Source of the DNA: Mesorhizobium sp. GbtcB19
Lineage (GTDB): Bacteria; Pseudomonadota; Alphaproteobacteria; Rhizobiales; Rhizobiaceae
Reading direction: 5' to 3'
DNA length: 64,000 bases
NCBI RefSeq assembly: GCF_019091085.1
Contig: NZ_JAGXJY010000018.1
Coordinates: forward strand, 47,203-111,202
The position numbers and the translations under genes are program-made. Of this stretch, positions 8,468-17,627 are shown piece by piece. Within the stretch, counting starts at the first letter, position 1. The number at the start of each line of letters is the position of its first letter. Below the pieces are notes generated by a model. The model was not told where the DNA came from and searched no databases. It saw only the letters and a list, made by a program, of their open reading frames with translations.

Positions 8468-9256
8468 TCAATCGACAAAAGCGAGCGTCGGCAGGTCGAC
8501 CACGGTGGCGCCGCCATCGACGGTCAGGATCGAACCGTTCATCATCGCCGCCTCTTCCGACGCGACGAAGCAGATGACATTGGACACTTCCTCCGGCGTC
8601 GCCGGCCGGCCGAGCGGCACGTCCTTGGTGACGAGCCTGTAGGCTTCCTCGATCGAGCCAAGCCCATGCTTGTCGACGACCACCTGCATCTGCTCGTCGG
8701 CCATAGCGGTTGCCACCCAGCCTGGGCAGATGATGTTGGTGCGCACACCCTGGCGGCCATAGTCGCGCGCCAGCGATTTGCCGAAGCCGACGCAGGCATG
8801 CTTCATAGTGACGTAGCCCGCCGCCGCCGGCCCGGCGAACAGGCCGGCAATCGAGGCCACGACGACGATGTTGCCCCTCCGCGCAATCAGATCGGGCAGG
8901 CATTCGCGGGCGCAGACGAAAGCGGTGTCGAGATTCGTGCGCGTCGCCAGCGCCCAGGTCTCGTCGCTCATCGTCACCGTCGGGCCGACGCCGTGACCGC
9001 CGGCATTGGCGACAAGGATATCGACCGCGCCGATCTTTTCGTGGACCTCGGCAAGGGCGGCGCGCACCGCCTTGGCATCTGCGGCATCGCCCTGCACGAC
9101 CAGCCCGCCAATATCCCTGGTCACGGCCTCGAGCGGCTCGCGCCGCCGGCCCATCAGCACCACCTGGGCGCCGTCGGCGGCCATGCGCCGTGCGACCGCG
9201 GCACCGATACCGGTGCCGCCACCGGTGATGAAGGCCGTCTTGCCGGAAAATCTCAT
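8468..9256 (-). CDS. Short-chain dehydrogenase/reductase
   Basis: The 262-residue classical SDR has the cofactor motif TGGGTGIG (residues 11-18), NAGG at 84-87, catalytic Ser135 and the Y148-x-x-x-K152 pair, all intact. Arg37-39 after the second strand suggests NADP preference, an inference only. It is the first gene of the eight-gene minus-strand operon running through MoaF, an NTF2-like protein and a LivKGFHM-type transporter. That arrangement suggests oxidation or reduction of the compound brought in by the transporter. Confidence 0.87.
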   Translation of the reverse strand: MRFSGKTAFITGGGTGIGAAVARRMAADGAQVVLMGRRREPLEAVTRDIGGLVVQGDAADAKAVRAALAEVHEKIGAVDILVANAGGHGVGPTVTMSDETWALATRTNLDTAFVCARECLPDLIARRGNIVVVASIAGLFAGPAAAGYVTMKHACVGFGKSLARDYGRQGVRTNIICPGWVATAMADEQMQVVVDKHGLGSIEEAYRLVTKDVPLGRPATPEEVSNVICFVASEEAAMMNGSILTVDGGATVVDLPTLAFVD

Positions 9257-9329
9257 ATTGCGGTCCTCAAGGGCACGAGGCCCAAATGCTGCCGATCGTT
9301 GAGTTGGAGTGTGCGACGGGAGCTGCTCG

Positions 9330-9364
9330 CCGTCTTGTCCGAGCGGGAACTTTGTTTTGACTGA
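9330..9364. repeat. 35-bp direct repeat, copy 1
   Basis: This stretch (starting CCGTCTTGTCCGAGCGGG) is identical over 35 bases to 11038-11072. Similarity continues loosely into a following GCGCACT. It lies between the SDR start and the end of the YceI gene, with no plus-strand gene immediately downstream. Confidence 0.8.
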
Positions 9365-9391
9365 GCGCGCACTGCACAGCTCCTTTGCGAT

Positions 9392-9419
9392 GTGCCGCGC
9401 AACCTTTGCCGCGCGGCAC
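9392..9419 (-). terminator. GC-rich hairpin after the YceI gene
   Basis: A perfect 9-bp stem GTGCCGCGC/GCGCGGCAC with a 10-nt loop lies just past the stop of the YceI-family gene. It lacks a T-tract, so it may be a weak or Rho-assisted terminator, or merely protect the 3' end. Confidence 0.4.
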
Positions 9420-9439
9420 GCGAGATCAACTGCGGCGGC

Positions 9440-10027
9440 CTATTTCTTCACCGCCTCGAGGTCGATGGCGATCTCGACCTCGGGCCCAAGGCCGAACCCG
9501 TCGGCGGCCTTGGCCATCGGGAAATCGGCGGTGCTGACCTTGCCGGTGGCGCTGAAAGCCGCCTTGGTCAGCGTCGCGTCCCACGGCGCCTGGGCCTCGT
9601 TGAGCAGCTTGACGTCGAGGGTGATCTCCTTGCTGACGCCGCTGATGGTGAGATTGCCGGTGACCTTGCCGGTCTTGTCGTCGACCTTCTCGACCTTGGT
9701 GCTCTCGAAGCTGATCGTCGGGAACTCGGCGGCGTTGAAGAAGTCGGGGCCTTTCAGGTCGCTGTCGCGCTGGTCGAAAGCGGTATGGATCGAACCGACA
9801 TCGAGCTCGGCCTTGACGCTGCTTTTTGTGACATCCGCCTTGTCGATGACGATCGCGCCTTTGACAGCGTCGAACTGGCCATGGGCGATGCCGTAGATAC
9901 CGTGCTTGATGGTGAAGGTGACCCAGGCGTGTTGGCCGTCGATCTCGTAGTTGTCGGCATGCGCCGCCGCGGCCAGCATGGATGCGCCGGCAAAGCCAAG
10001 CGCTGCAATCAGTTTTCTCGTCCTCAC
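9440..10027 (-). CDS. YceI-family periplasmic lipid-binding-like protein
   Basis: The GTG start has a GGGAG site 6 nt upstream; the nearby ATG reads directly into a stop. The 195-residue product has a signal peptide (cleavage after AHA, about residue 24) and the YceI lipocalin-like barrel: DNYEIDGQHAWVTFTIKH at the N terminus, then AELDVGSIHT and a C-terminal GFGLGPEVEIAIDLEA. YceI proteins bind isoprenoid or amphiphilic ligands in the periplasm; the ligand here is not known. It lies 37 bp downstream of a membrane protein gene on the same strand, probably co-transcribed. Confidence 0.85.
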   Translation of the reverse strand: MRTRKLIAALGFAGASMLAAAAHADNYEIDGQHAWVTFTIKHGIYGIAHGQFDAVKGAIVIDKADVTKSSVKAELDVGSIHTAFDQRDSDLKGPDFFNAAEFPTISFESTKVEKVDDKTGKVTGNLTISGVSKEITLDVKLLNEAQAPWDATLTKAAFSATGKVSTADFPMAKAADGFGLGPEVEIAIDLEAVKK

Positions 10028-10064
10028 ATGTTTCTCCCTGTTGTTGGTTGTTGTTGGACCCGGC

Positions 10065-10958
10065 TCAAAAGCCGAGGGCGGCCCCATGCGGCGCCCAAAC
10101 GATCGCCGTCACGATGGCCAGAATCGCCGGAGCGGCGATCAGGATGCCGGCGACCAGCGGCCGCATGGGCCGTGTGCCGGGAAGCATGCCTTGCAGGCGG
10201 CCGCGCATTGACACGGCAACGATCGGCGGCAGGGATGACAGGATGAGCGCGACGGGATTGGCCTTGGGCGCGAGCAGCGCCACCTGGATCAGCACCGTGG
10301 CGGCGGCGAAGAGCAGCAGGAACTCAACGCCTTTGCTCCATGAAGCGGCCGCGCCGCCGCGTAGCATCACAACGTATTGCACGAGGCACCAGCCGCCGAT
10401 CAACGCGGCGAGCGAGCCGAGCAATTGCCCGGTGACGATCGAGGCGCCGAGCACCGAGACGATGGCGCCGGCAAGCGACAAAGCGAGCACCGCCGCCGGC
10501 GCGAGGAACGGCTCTTCCGCCGACGGTGATGCCGAGGCTTGCTGCGCGGTGAGCACTGTGCCACCGATCAGCGTCAGCAGCCCGACGGCAAGTGCCGCGA
10601 TCATCTGCAGGTCGAGCGAGCCGCCGGCCAGCCGCCGCCAACCGAGCCATAGGAAGGCGGCCGCAAAGGCGACGACGGCAAGAGAACTCGCTCTGCTGCG
10701 CAACAGCCGCTCCGGCAGCAGGCCGATGACGATGCCGGCGAAGGCGAGATAGATCAGCTTCTGGCTGGCAGCGACCGGCGGCATGACCGGCGGACCAAGC
10801 GTATCCCAGTAGAAGAACAGGAGTAGGGCTGCCCAGAACAGCGTCAACACCGGCGAGGGCGCCGGCAGCGCAAAACGCGCAAGGAGAGCCACCGCGATGC
10901 CCAGCAGCAATGGAAGCGCGGCCGTGGTGACCATCGGATTGCCGAGAACCGCGCTCAA
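10065..10958 (-). CDS. Multi-pass membrane protein of unknown function
   Basis: The 297-residue protein is strongly hydrophobic with about eight or nine predicted membrane helices and short loops, and has no motif I recognise. A short polar stretch (about residues 141-150, rich in Ser and Glu) separates two helical halves. It begins MSAVLGNPMVTTAALPLLL. It is upstream of, and probably in one transcript with, the YceI gene, so a joint role in envelope lipid or quinone handling is possible but is only inference. Confidence 0.7.
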   Translation of the reverse strand: MSAVLGNPMVTTAALPLLLGIAVALLARFALPAPSPVLTLFWAALLLFFYWDTLGPPVMPPVAASQKLIYLAFAGIVIGLLPERLLRSRASSLAVVAFAAAFLWLGWRRLAGGSLDLQMIAALAVGLLTLIGGTVLTAQQASASPSAEEPFLAPAAVLALSLAGAIVSVLGASIVTGQLLGSLAALIGGWCLVQYVVMLRGGAAASWSKGVEFLLLFAAATVLIQVALLAPKANPVALILSSLPPIVAVSMRGRLQGMLPGTRPMRPLVAGILIAAPAILAIVTAIVWAPHGAALGF

Positions 10959-11037
10959 ATCGCCACCATCCTACAAGACCCAAGAGACGTGCCGGCGTGG
11001 CCGATCTCATCCGCGATCTTGATTGGCCAGAGGCGAG

Positions 11038-11072
11038 CCGTCTTGTCCGAGCGGGAACTTTGTTTTGACTGA
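11038..11072. repeat. 35-bp direct repeat, copy 2
   Basis: Identical over 35 bases to 9330-9364. This copy lies 90 bp upstream of the aldehyde dehydrogenase start. Both copies contain GGGAACTTTGTTTTGAC, but no matching -10 element was found that would make it a convincing promoter. Confidence 0.8.
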
Positions 11073-11162
11073 AAGCGCACTCGCGGCCGCGCCGGCTTGA
11101 AGGGCGTCGGCGCGCTCCATAACCCTGTCGAAAATATTCATCGCGTTTTCGAGGAGGATGGC

Positions 11163-12665
11163 GTGAACGAGAGAACCGTGCCGCCGATCAGCGCCGCCGC
11201 CGCCGCATTCCTGTCGCGCTCGCACCGGCCCTTCATCAACGGTCGCTTTGTCGACGGGCTTGCCGGCGACGGACTTGCGGTCGACGATTCCGCTTCCGGC
11301 GAGATCGTCGCCTATGTGCCGGAGAGCGGTCCCGAACTCGTCGACCAGGCGGTGCGCGCGGCACGCGCGGCGCTCGAAGGGCCATGGGCGACGATGCGGC
11401 CGGTCGACCGGCAGAACCTGATGCTTAAGCTGGCCGACGCGATCGAGGCCGACGCCGACCTTCTGGCCGAGATCGAAAGCATCGAGAACGGCAAGTCGCT
11501 CGGCGTCGCGCGGATGCTGAGCGCCGGCGGCACCGTCGACTGGCTGCGCTACTATGCCGGCTGGGCGACCAAGATCGAAGGCTCGACCTTCCAGGTTTCC
11601 ATTCCGGTGCCGCCCGGCGCCAGGCACCACGCGATGACGGTGATGGAACCGGTCGGCGTCGTCGGGGCCATCGTGCCGTGGAATTTTCCGCTGCTGATCG
11701 GCATGTGGAAGATCGCGCCGGCGCTGGCCTGCGGCTGCACGGTGGTGCTCAAACCGCCGCAGGAAACGCCGCTTGCGCTGCTCAGGCTCGCCGAGTTGAT
11801 CGAGGCTGTCGGCTTCCCGCCCGGCGTCGTCAACATCGTCACCGGCAGCGGGTCCGTCACCGGCGAGGCGCTGATCCGCCATCCCGGCGTCGACAAGCTG
11901 ACCTTCACCGGCTCGACCGAAGTGGGGAAACGCGTCGGTCACGCCGCGGTCGATCGGGTGGCGCGCTTCACGCTGGAGCTCGGCTCCAAGTCGCCGATGA
12001 TCCTGCTCGCCGACATGGAAGACGGCATCGAACCGCTGCTTGCGGGACTCGGCATGTTCTTCAACCAGGGCCAGGTCTGCACTTCGGCGGCGCGGCTTTT
12101 GATCGAGAAGTCGATCTACGACCGGACGCTGGCGCGTCTCGCCGAAATCGCCGACGGCATGACCATGGGCGCCGGCCGCGACGCTGAGGCCCAGATCAAT
12201 CCGCTGGTCTCGGCCAAGCATCGCTTGAGCGTGCAGGGCTTTGTCGATCGCAGCCTGGCTGCCGGCGTCGAACGCGTCAGCGGCGCGCGGCCGGTGCCGA
12301 CGAGAGGTCACTATGTGGCACCAACGATCCTGCATCATGTGAAACCGGAGATGGAGATCGTGCGCGAGGAGGTGTTCGGCCCGGTGGTGGCGGCGATGCC
12401 CGTCGCCGATCTCGACGAGGCGATCCGCATCGCCAACGACACGCGTTACGGCCTTTCGGCCTCGATCTGGACCCGCGACATGGGCAAGGCGATGACGGCG
12501 ATCCACGGCCTCAAGGCCGGCACGGTGTGGGTCAACTCGCACAACACACTCGACCCGGCAGCACCCTTCGGCGGCTTCAAGCAGTCCGGCATCGGCCGCG
12601 AACACGGCCGCGCGGCGATCGAGGGCTACCTCGAAACCAAGACCGCCATCATGCGCTACGCCTGA
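11163..12665 (+). CDS. NAD(P)-dependent aldehyde dehydrogenase
   Basis: The GTG start follows GGAGG by 5 nt, giving 500 residues. All catalytic elements are present: PWNF (Asn174), the LELGSKSP segment with general-base Glu272, and the nucleophile Cys306 in GQVCTS. The family oxidises aldehydes to acids; this one resembles the betaine/phenylacetaldehyde type, but the substrate is not determined. The GMC oxidoreductase begins 4 bases after its stop, so the two probably oxidise an alcohol to an aldehyde and then to an acid, as BetA and BetB do. Confidence 0.88.
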   Translation: MNERTVPPISAAAAAFLSRSHRPFINGRFVDGLAGDGLAVDDSASGEIVAYVPESGPELVDQAVRAARAALEGPWATMRPVDRQNLMLKLADAIEADADLLAEIESIENGKSLGVARMLSAGGTVDWLRYYAGWATKIEGSTFQVSIPVPPGARHHAMTVMEPVGVVGAIVPWNFPLLIGMWKIAPALACGCTVVLKPPQETPLALLRLAELIEAVGFPPGVVNIVTGSGSVTGEALIRHPGVDKLTFTGSTEVGKRVGHAAVDRVARFTLELGSKSPMILLADMEDGIEPLLAGLGMFFNQGQVCTSAARLLIEKSIYDRTLARLAEIADGMTMGAGRDAEAQINPLVSAKHRLSVQGFVDRSLAAGVERVSGARPVPTRGHYVAPTILHHVKPEMEIVREEVFGPVVAAMPVADLDEAIRIANDTRYGLSASIWTRDMGKAMTAIHGLKAGTVWVNSHNTLDPAAPFGGFKQSGIGREHGRAAIEGYLETKTAIMRYA

Positions 12666-12669
12666 TCCG

Positions 12670-14262
12670 ATGATGGAGGCCTACGATTACATCGTCGCCG
12701 GCGCCGGCTCGGCGGGCTGCACGGTGGCTAGCCGGCTGGTCGCGGCCGGCAAACGCGTGCTGGTCGTCGAGGCCGGCCCGGCCGACAACACGCGCTTCAT
12801 CGACATGCCGGCCACCTTCGCCAAGGTGATCGGCACGGCGCGCAGTTGGATCTACCAGTCGGAGCCGGAGCCGAGCGTCGGCGGCCGCTCGCTGCCGATC
12901 CCGCAGGGCCGCACGCTCGGCGGCGGCTCTTCGATCAACGCCATGCTCTATATCCGCGGCCAACCGGAAGACTATGATGGCTGGCGCGATCTCGGCTGTC
13001 CCGGCTGGAGCTGGGACGACGTGCTGTCGGTCTACAGGCGGCTGGAGCGCAACGAGCGGCTGGCCGGCGAACGGCACGGCAGCGAGGGTCCGCTGCCGGT
13101 CTCCGATCCGCGCTACCGGCATCCGCTGTCGCTCGCCTATGTGCGCGCCGCGCAGCAGGCCGGCTACCGGTTCAATGACGACTTCAACGGCGAGCGGCAG
13201 GAGGGCGTCGGCTTCTATCAGACCACGACCGCGAACGGTGAACGGCAGTCAGCCGCGAAAGTTTTTCTGCGGCCGCTCGCCGGCAACGCCAATCTCAAGG
13301 TGGTCACCGATGCGCTGGTGACGGCGCTGACGCTGGAGAACGGCGCCGCGACCGGGCTCTCCTATCAGACGCCGGACGGCCAGAACCATACCGCCTCGGC
13401 GAAAGCGGAAGTGATCCTCGCCGCCGGCGCGCTTGCGACGCCAAAGCTGATGATGCTGTCCGGCCTCGGGCCGGCCGCGCATCTGGCGGAGATGGGCATT
13501 CCCGTCATCCGCGACATGCCGGCGGTCGGCCAGGATCTGCAGGACCATGTCGCGGCCCCGCTCTACGCGCTGACCCGCAAGCCTGTCTCGCTGCTCGGCG
13601 AGGATCGCGGCTTCAAGGCGCTGCGGCACGGCATCGAATATCTCATGTTCCGGCGCGGCCTGCTCGCCTCCAACGTGGTCGAGAGCGGCGGCTTCTTCGA
13701 CACCGATGGCGACGGACGGCCAGATGTGCAGTTCCATGTGCTGCCGGTGATGATCGAAAACGCCGAGCACGGCTCGGTCGAACGCCACGGCATGGAGTTG
13801 AACCCGTGCGTGCTGCGGCCGAAATCGCGCGGTTCGGTGCGGCTGCGCTCGCGAAAGCCAAGCGACCCGATCCGCTTCACCACCGGCTTCCTGTCACATG
13901 CCGACGACCTGACCCTGCTGCTTGCCGGCATGAAGGTGGCGCGGGCCATCGTGCGCCAGCCGGCGCTGCGCGAGGTCGTGGCTGAGGAGCTTGCGCCCGG
14001 CAAGGCGGACGACCTGGGCGACGAGGCGATGACGGACCACATCATCCGCCACGCCAAGACCGTCTATCATCCCTGCGGCACCTGTCGGATGGGAATGGAT
14101 GAACAGGCGGTGGTCGATCCGCAGCTTCGCGTGCGCGGCGTGCCGCGCCTGCGCATCGCTGACGCCTCGATCATGCCGAGGCTGACCAGCGGCAACACCA
14201 ACGCGCCTGCGATCATGATCGGCGACCGCTGCGCCGATTTTGTGCTGAAGGATGCGAGGTAA
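12670..14262 (+). CDS. GMC-family FAD-dependent alcohol oxidoreductase (choline dehydrogenase-like)
   Basis: The 530-residue flavoprotein has the FAD-binding GAGSAGC turn at residues 11-17, the GMC motif GGGSSINAMLYIRG (84-97), and a C-terminal active site with His467 (HPCGTCRMG) and Asn511 (SGNTNAP). The length fits choline dehydrogenase-like members. It is tightly coupled to the upstream aldehyde dehydrogenase. No regulator or transporter is directly attached, so choline versus another primary alcohol cannot be decided. Confidence 0.88.
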   Translation: MMEAYDYIVAGAGSAGCTVASRLVAAGKRVLVVEAGPADNTRFIDMPATFAKVIGTARSWIYQSEPEPSVGGRSLPIPQGRTLGGGSSINAMLYIRGQPEDYDGWRDLGCPGWSWDDVLSVYRRLERNERLAGERHGSEGPLPVSDPRYRHPLSLAYVRAAQQAGYRFNDDFNGERQEGVGFYQTTTANGERQSAAKVFLRPLAGNANLKVVTDALVTALTLENGAATGLSYQTPDGQNHTASAKAEVILAAGALATPKLMMLSGLGPAAHLAEMGIPVIRDMPAVGQDLQDHVAAPLYALTRKPVSLLGEDRGFKALRHGIEYLMFRRGLLASNVVESGGFFDTDGDGRPDVQFHVLPVMIENAEHGSVERHGMELNPCVLRPKSRGSVRLRSRKPSDPIRFTTGFLSHADDLTLLLAGMKVARAIVRQPALREVVAEELAPGKADDLGDEAMTDHIIRHAKTVYHPCGTCRMGMDEQAVVDPQLRVRGVPRLRIADASIMPRLTSGNTNAPAIMIGDRCADFVLKDAR

Positions 14263-14358
14263 GCTACGAAGCCGGCGCCTCGCTTGTCAGCGGGTGGAGA
14301 CAAAATGCAGCGGCGGGTGACCTCATCCTGCCGCCGCATCCTTGGAATATGACGCGGG

Positions 14359-15105
14359 CTAGCGCTGCCCACCCGAGGCGGTGATGCGTTCGCCGGTCAG
14401 CCAGGCGGACTGGTCGGAAGCCAGGAACACCGCGACACGCGCGATGTCATCGGGCTGCCCCACCCGACCCATCGGCATCGTCGCACCGATGTTTTTGGCG
14501 ATTTCGCCGCCGATTCCCGCCACGGCGAGGCCTTCGGTCTCGGTCATGCCGGGGGCGATCGCGTTGACCCTTATCTTGCGCCCGGCAAGCTCATTGCCCA
14601 GGGCCCTGGTGATGGTGTCGACCGCGCTCTTGGACGCCGAATACACAACCGAGTTCGACACCGGATTGGCGCTCGATATCGTGCTCAGGTTGATCACGCT
14701 GCCGCCGTGACCATCGAATGCCCTGACGGCTTCCTGCGTGGTCAAGAGGATGCTGAGCACATTGATGTCGAACTGGCGATGGAACTCGGCCTCGGTCACT
14801 TCCTCCAGCGGTGCAAACCGGAACACACCTGCATTGTTGACGAGGATGCCGGGCGTACCAAACGCAGCCTTCGCCTCTGCGAAGAGCCGCTTCACATCGG
14901 CGCTTTTGCTGACGTCGGCCTGGACCGCGACGGCCTTGCCGCCATGGCGCAAGATGTCGCCCACCACCTTGTCGGCATCGTCCTTGCTGGAAGCATAGTT
15001 GACCACGACCGCCGCGCCTGCCCTGGCGAACTGCCGCGCGATCGCTGCGCCTATGCCCTTCGAGGCGCCCGTCACGATCGCCACTTTGTCCTTCAACTCG
15101 TCCAC
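14359..15105 (-). CDS. Short-chain dehydrogenase/reductase
   Basis: The start chosen is a GTG (MDELKDKVAIVTGAS) with GGGAGA upstream, giving 248 residues. Cofactor motif TGASKGIG (12-19), NNAG (90-93) and catalytic Tyr155/Lys159 are intact. The sequence resembles 3-oxoacyl-ACP reductase-like SDRs of unknown substrate that are often controlled by an adjacent LysR. The LysR at 15223 is transcribed divergently about 120 bp away. Confidence 0.85.
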   Translation of the reverse strand: MDELKDKVAIVTGASKGIGAAIARQFARAGAAVVVNYASSKDDADKVVGDILRHGGKAVAVQADVSKSADVKRLFAEAKAAFGTPGILVNNAGVFRFAPLEEVTEAEFHRQFDINVLSILLTTQEAVRAFDGHGGSVINLSTISSANPVSNSVVYSASKSAVDTITRALGNELAGRKIRVNAIAPGMTETEGLAVAGIGGEIAKNIGATMPMGRVGQPDDIARVAVFLASDQSAWLTGERITASGGQR

Positions 15106-15222
15106 GCGTCTTTCTCCCTTAGTTGCTCGAACCGCCGACAATCGGCGTGTTGACGGACAGGTAGATTATGCGTTGCGAAGCGAGTAGCGGGGCAAGCGTC
15201 ATATGATATATACGTCGACCGT

Positions 15223-16113
15223 ATGAATGATCGGCTCCAGCAGCTCGCAATCTTCCTCCGCACTGTCGAGACCGGCAGCTTCTCCAAGGTGGCGCGAGAA
15301 TTCGGGCTGTCGCAGCCTTCCGTGTCGCGCACGGTCGCGGCTCTGGAGGATCGGCTCGGCGTCAAGCTGCTCGCCAGGACCACGCGCCAGCTCTCGTTGA
15401 CGGATGCCGGCGAGGCGTTGCTGTCGCGTGCGCGCGACGCGCTTGCCGGAGTCGAGGAGGCTGAGAATGCCGCGCGCGGAGCGGACCGGCTGTCCGGCAT
15501 GTTGCGCGTAGCCATGCCGCCGACATTCGGTGTCAGGCAGATCGTTCCGCTGTTGCCGGCGTTTCTCGAGATGCATCCGGATATCAGGATCGACCTGATG
15601 ATGTCCGACCGCTACGAGGACCTGATCGCCGAAGGCGCCGACATGGCACTTCGCCTCGGCAGCCAGCCGGATTCCAGTTTCGTGACGCGCAAGCTCGCCG
15701 CGACCCGCCGCCTGTTCGTGGCTTCGCCCGCCTATCTCGCCCGCCGCGGCAGGCCCGAAAACCTTGCAGATCTTGGCCTGCACCACATCGTCGGCGGCCC
15801 GGGCGATGAGGGCGAGCAGAACTGGACCGCGCACCGCAATGGCGTTGAGGAGATGCAGCGGGTCGAACCGCGGGTCCGCACCCGCGCGGCCATCGGCGCA
15901 GTCACCTGCGCCAGCTTCGGTCTCGGCATCGCCATCGCTTCGACCTGGATGTGCGCCGATGAACTGGCCTCCGGCAGACTGGTGGAGGTGCTTGCCGACT
16001 ATCGGCTTGAACCGGCAACGGCGTACGCTGTCTTTCCCCACGGACGCCGCCTGCCGCAGAGGGTCCGTGCCTTCAGCGACTATTTGCAGCGGAGCCTGGT
16101 GAGCGACGCCTAG
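15223..16113 (+). CDS. LysR-family transcriptional regulator
   Basis: A 296-residue LysR protein with N-terminal HTH (MNDRLQQLAIFLRTVETGSF) and wing ARTTRQLSLTDAGE, followed by the effector-binding domain. It is divergent from the SDR at 14359-15105 and probably controls it. The intergenic region has a perfect TCATATGA octamer at 15199-15206 close to its start. Downstream it converges on the aldehyde dehydrogenase gene. Confidence 0.88.
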   Translation: MNDRLQQLAIFLRTVETGSFSKVAREFGLSQPSVSRTVAALEDRLGVKLLARTTRQLSLTDAGEALLSRARDALAGVEEAENAARGADRLSGMLRVAMPPTFGVRQIVPLLPAFLEMHPDIRIDLMMSDRYEDLIAEGADMALRLGSQPDSSFVTRKLAATRRLFVASPAYLARRGRPENLADLGLHHIVGGPGDEGEQNWTAHRNGVEEMQRVEPRVRTRAAIGAVTCASFGLGIAIASTWMCADELASGRLVEVLADYRLEPATAYAVFPHGRRLPQRVRAFSDYLQRSLVSDA

Positions 16114-16134
16114 AGCGTCTCTCGATGGTCGAGG

Positions 16135-17625
16135 CTATCCGAGATTGATCCAGGCCGTCTTGAGGTCGGTGTATTTCTCGATGGCGTGGAGCGACTTGTC
16201 GCGGCCGAAGCCGGATTGCTTGAAGCCGCCGAGCGGCACCGTGATGTCGGCGCCGCCATAGGTGTTGACGTGGACGACACCGGCATTGATGGCGCGGACC
16301 ATGCGGTGCGCGGTCGACAGGTTCGACGTCCACACCGCCGAGGCGAGGCCATAGACCGTCGCGTTGGCGAGCCGCACCGCTTCCGCCTCGGTCTCGAAGC
16401 GCATGACGCCAAGAACCGGGCCGAACACTTCCTCGCGGGCAAGCTGCATTTTTTCGGTCACGTTGTCGAAGATGGTCGGCGCCATGTAGCTGCCGCCGGT
16501 CTCGGTGAGAATGCGCTCGCCGCCGGTGACGAGACGGGCGCCCTCCTCCGAAGCTTTTGCAACGAAGCCGAGATTCTTGGTCAGCTGTTCGGCGCTCGAC
16601 ACCGCGCCGACGTCGGAGCCGAGATCGAGCGGATCGCCGACCTTCAGCTTGGTGGTTGCTTTCAGAAGCTCGTCCATGAAACGGTCGTAGACCGAGGCCT
16701 GGACCAGCAGCCGCGAGCCGGCAACGCAGACTTGTCCGGAATTGCGGAAGATGCCGTTGGCCGAGACGACCGCCGCCTGCTTCAAATCCGGCGCATCGGC
16801 AAAGACGATGTTGGGCGACTTGCCGCCGAGCTCGAGGAAGACGCGCTTGAGGTTGGAGCGGGCGGAATATTCGAGCAGGCGACGACCGACGGGGCCGGAG
16901 CCGGTGAAGGCGACGGCGTCGACATCCATATGCAGGCCGAGCGCCTCGCCGGCGACCGAGCCACGCCCGGTGACGACGTTGAAGACGCCCTCCGGTAGGC
17001 CAGCCTCGGCGGCAAGCTCCGCCAGCCGCAGCAATGTCAGCGAGGCGATCTCCGGCGGCTTGACGACGATGGCGTTGCCGGCAGCGAGTGCCGGCGCGAT
17101 CTTCCAGGCGCCGATCATCAACGGGAAATTCCACGGCACGATGATGCCGACGACGCCGAGCGGTTCCTTGTGGATCAAGGCCAGCACATTGTCGGCGGTC
17201 GGCGCGATCTCGCCATAGACCTTGTCGATCGCCTCGGCATAGTAGCGGATGGTGCCGGCGGCCGACAGCGGCTCCGCCTTGTAGGCCATGCCGATTTCGG
17301 TGCCGTTGTCGCGCACCCCAAGCACGGCCAGCTCCAGCGCGTGCTTTTCGACCAGTTCGGCGAATTTCGCCAGCACCTTCTTGCGGAAGGCGGGTGCGGC
17401 GCGCGACCAGGAGCCCTTGGCGAATGCCTTGCGCGCCGAAGCGACGGCGCGGTCGACATCCGCGGCACCGCCGTCGGCGATGCTGGCAAAGGGACGGCCG
17501 TCGATCGGCGAGATCACCTGCAGGCGGGCGCCGCTCTCGGCGTCGGCATGGGCGCCATCGATGAACAGGTGCCGCGCGCCGACCTCCGTCTTGCGCAGCG
17601 TGTCGATGGTGTGCTGGTCGATCAT
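16135..17625 (-). CDS. Aldehyde dehydrogenase, linked to a cytochrome P450
   Basis: The ATG (MIDQHTIDTLRKTEV) gives 496 residues; a longer frame would run back into the P450 gene. The PWNFPLMIG, ELGGKSPNI (general base Glu) and SGQVCVAGSRL (nucleophile Cys) segments are intact. The start lies 2 bases after the P450 stop, indicating co-transcription and probable coupling. A likely role is oxidation of an aldehyde released by P450 hydroxylation or O-dealkylation; the substrate is unknown. Confidence 0.88.
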   Translation of the reverse strand: MIDQHTIDTLRKTEVGARHLFIDGAHADAESGARLQVISPIDGRPFASIADGGAADVDRAVASARKAFAKGSWSRAAPAFRKKVLAKFAELVEKHALELAVLGVRDNGTEIGMAYKAEPLSAAGTIRYYAEAIDKVYGEIAPTADNVLALIHKEPLGVVGIIVPWNFPLMIGAWKIAPALAAGNAIVVKPPEIASLTLLRLAELAAEAGLPEGVFNVVTGRGSVAGEALGLHMDVDAVAFTGSGPVGRRLLEYSARSNLKRVFLELGGKSPNIVFADAPDLKQAAVVSANGIFRNSGQVCVAGSRLLVQASVYDRFMDELLKATTKLKVGDPLDLGSDVGAVSSAEQLTKNLGFVAKASEEGARLVTGGERILTETGGSYMAPTIFDNVTEKMQLAREEVFGPVLGVMRFETEAEAVRLANATVYGLASAVWTSNLSTAHRMVRAINAGVVHVNTYGGADITVPLGGFKQSGFGRDKSLHAIEKYTDLKTAWINLG

Positions 17626-17627
17626 TA

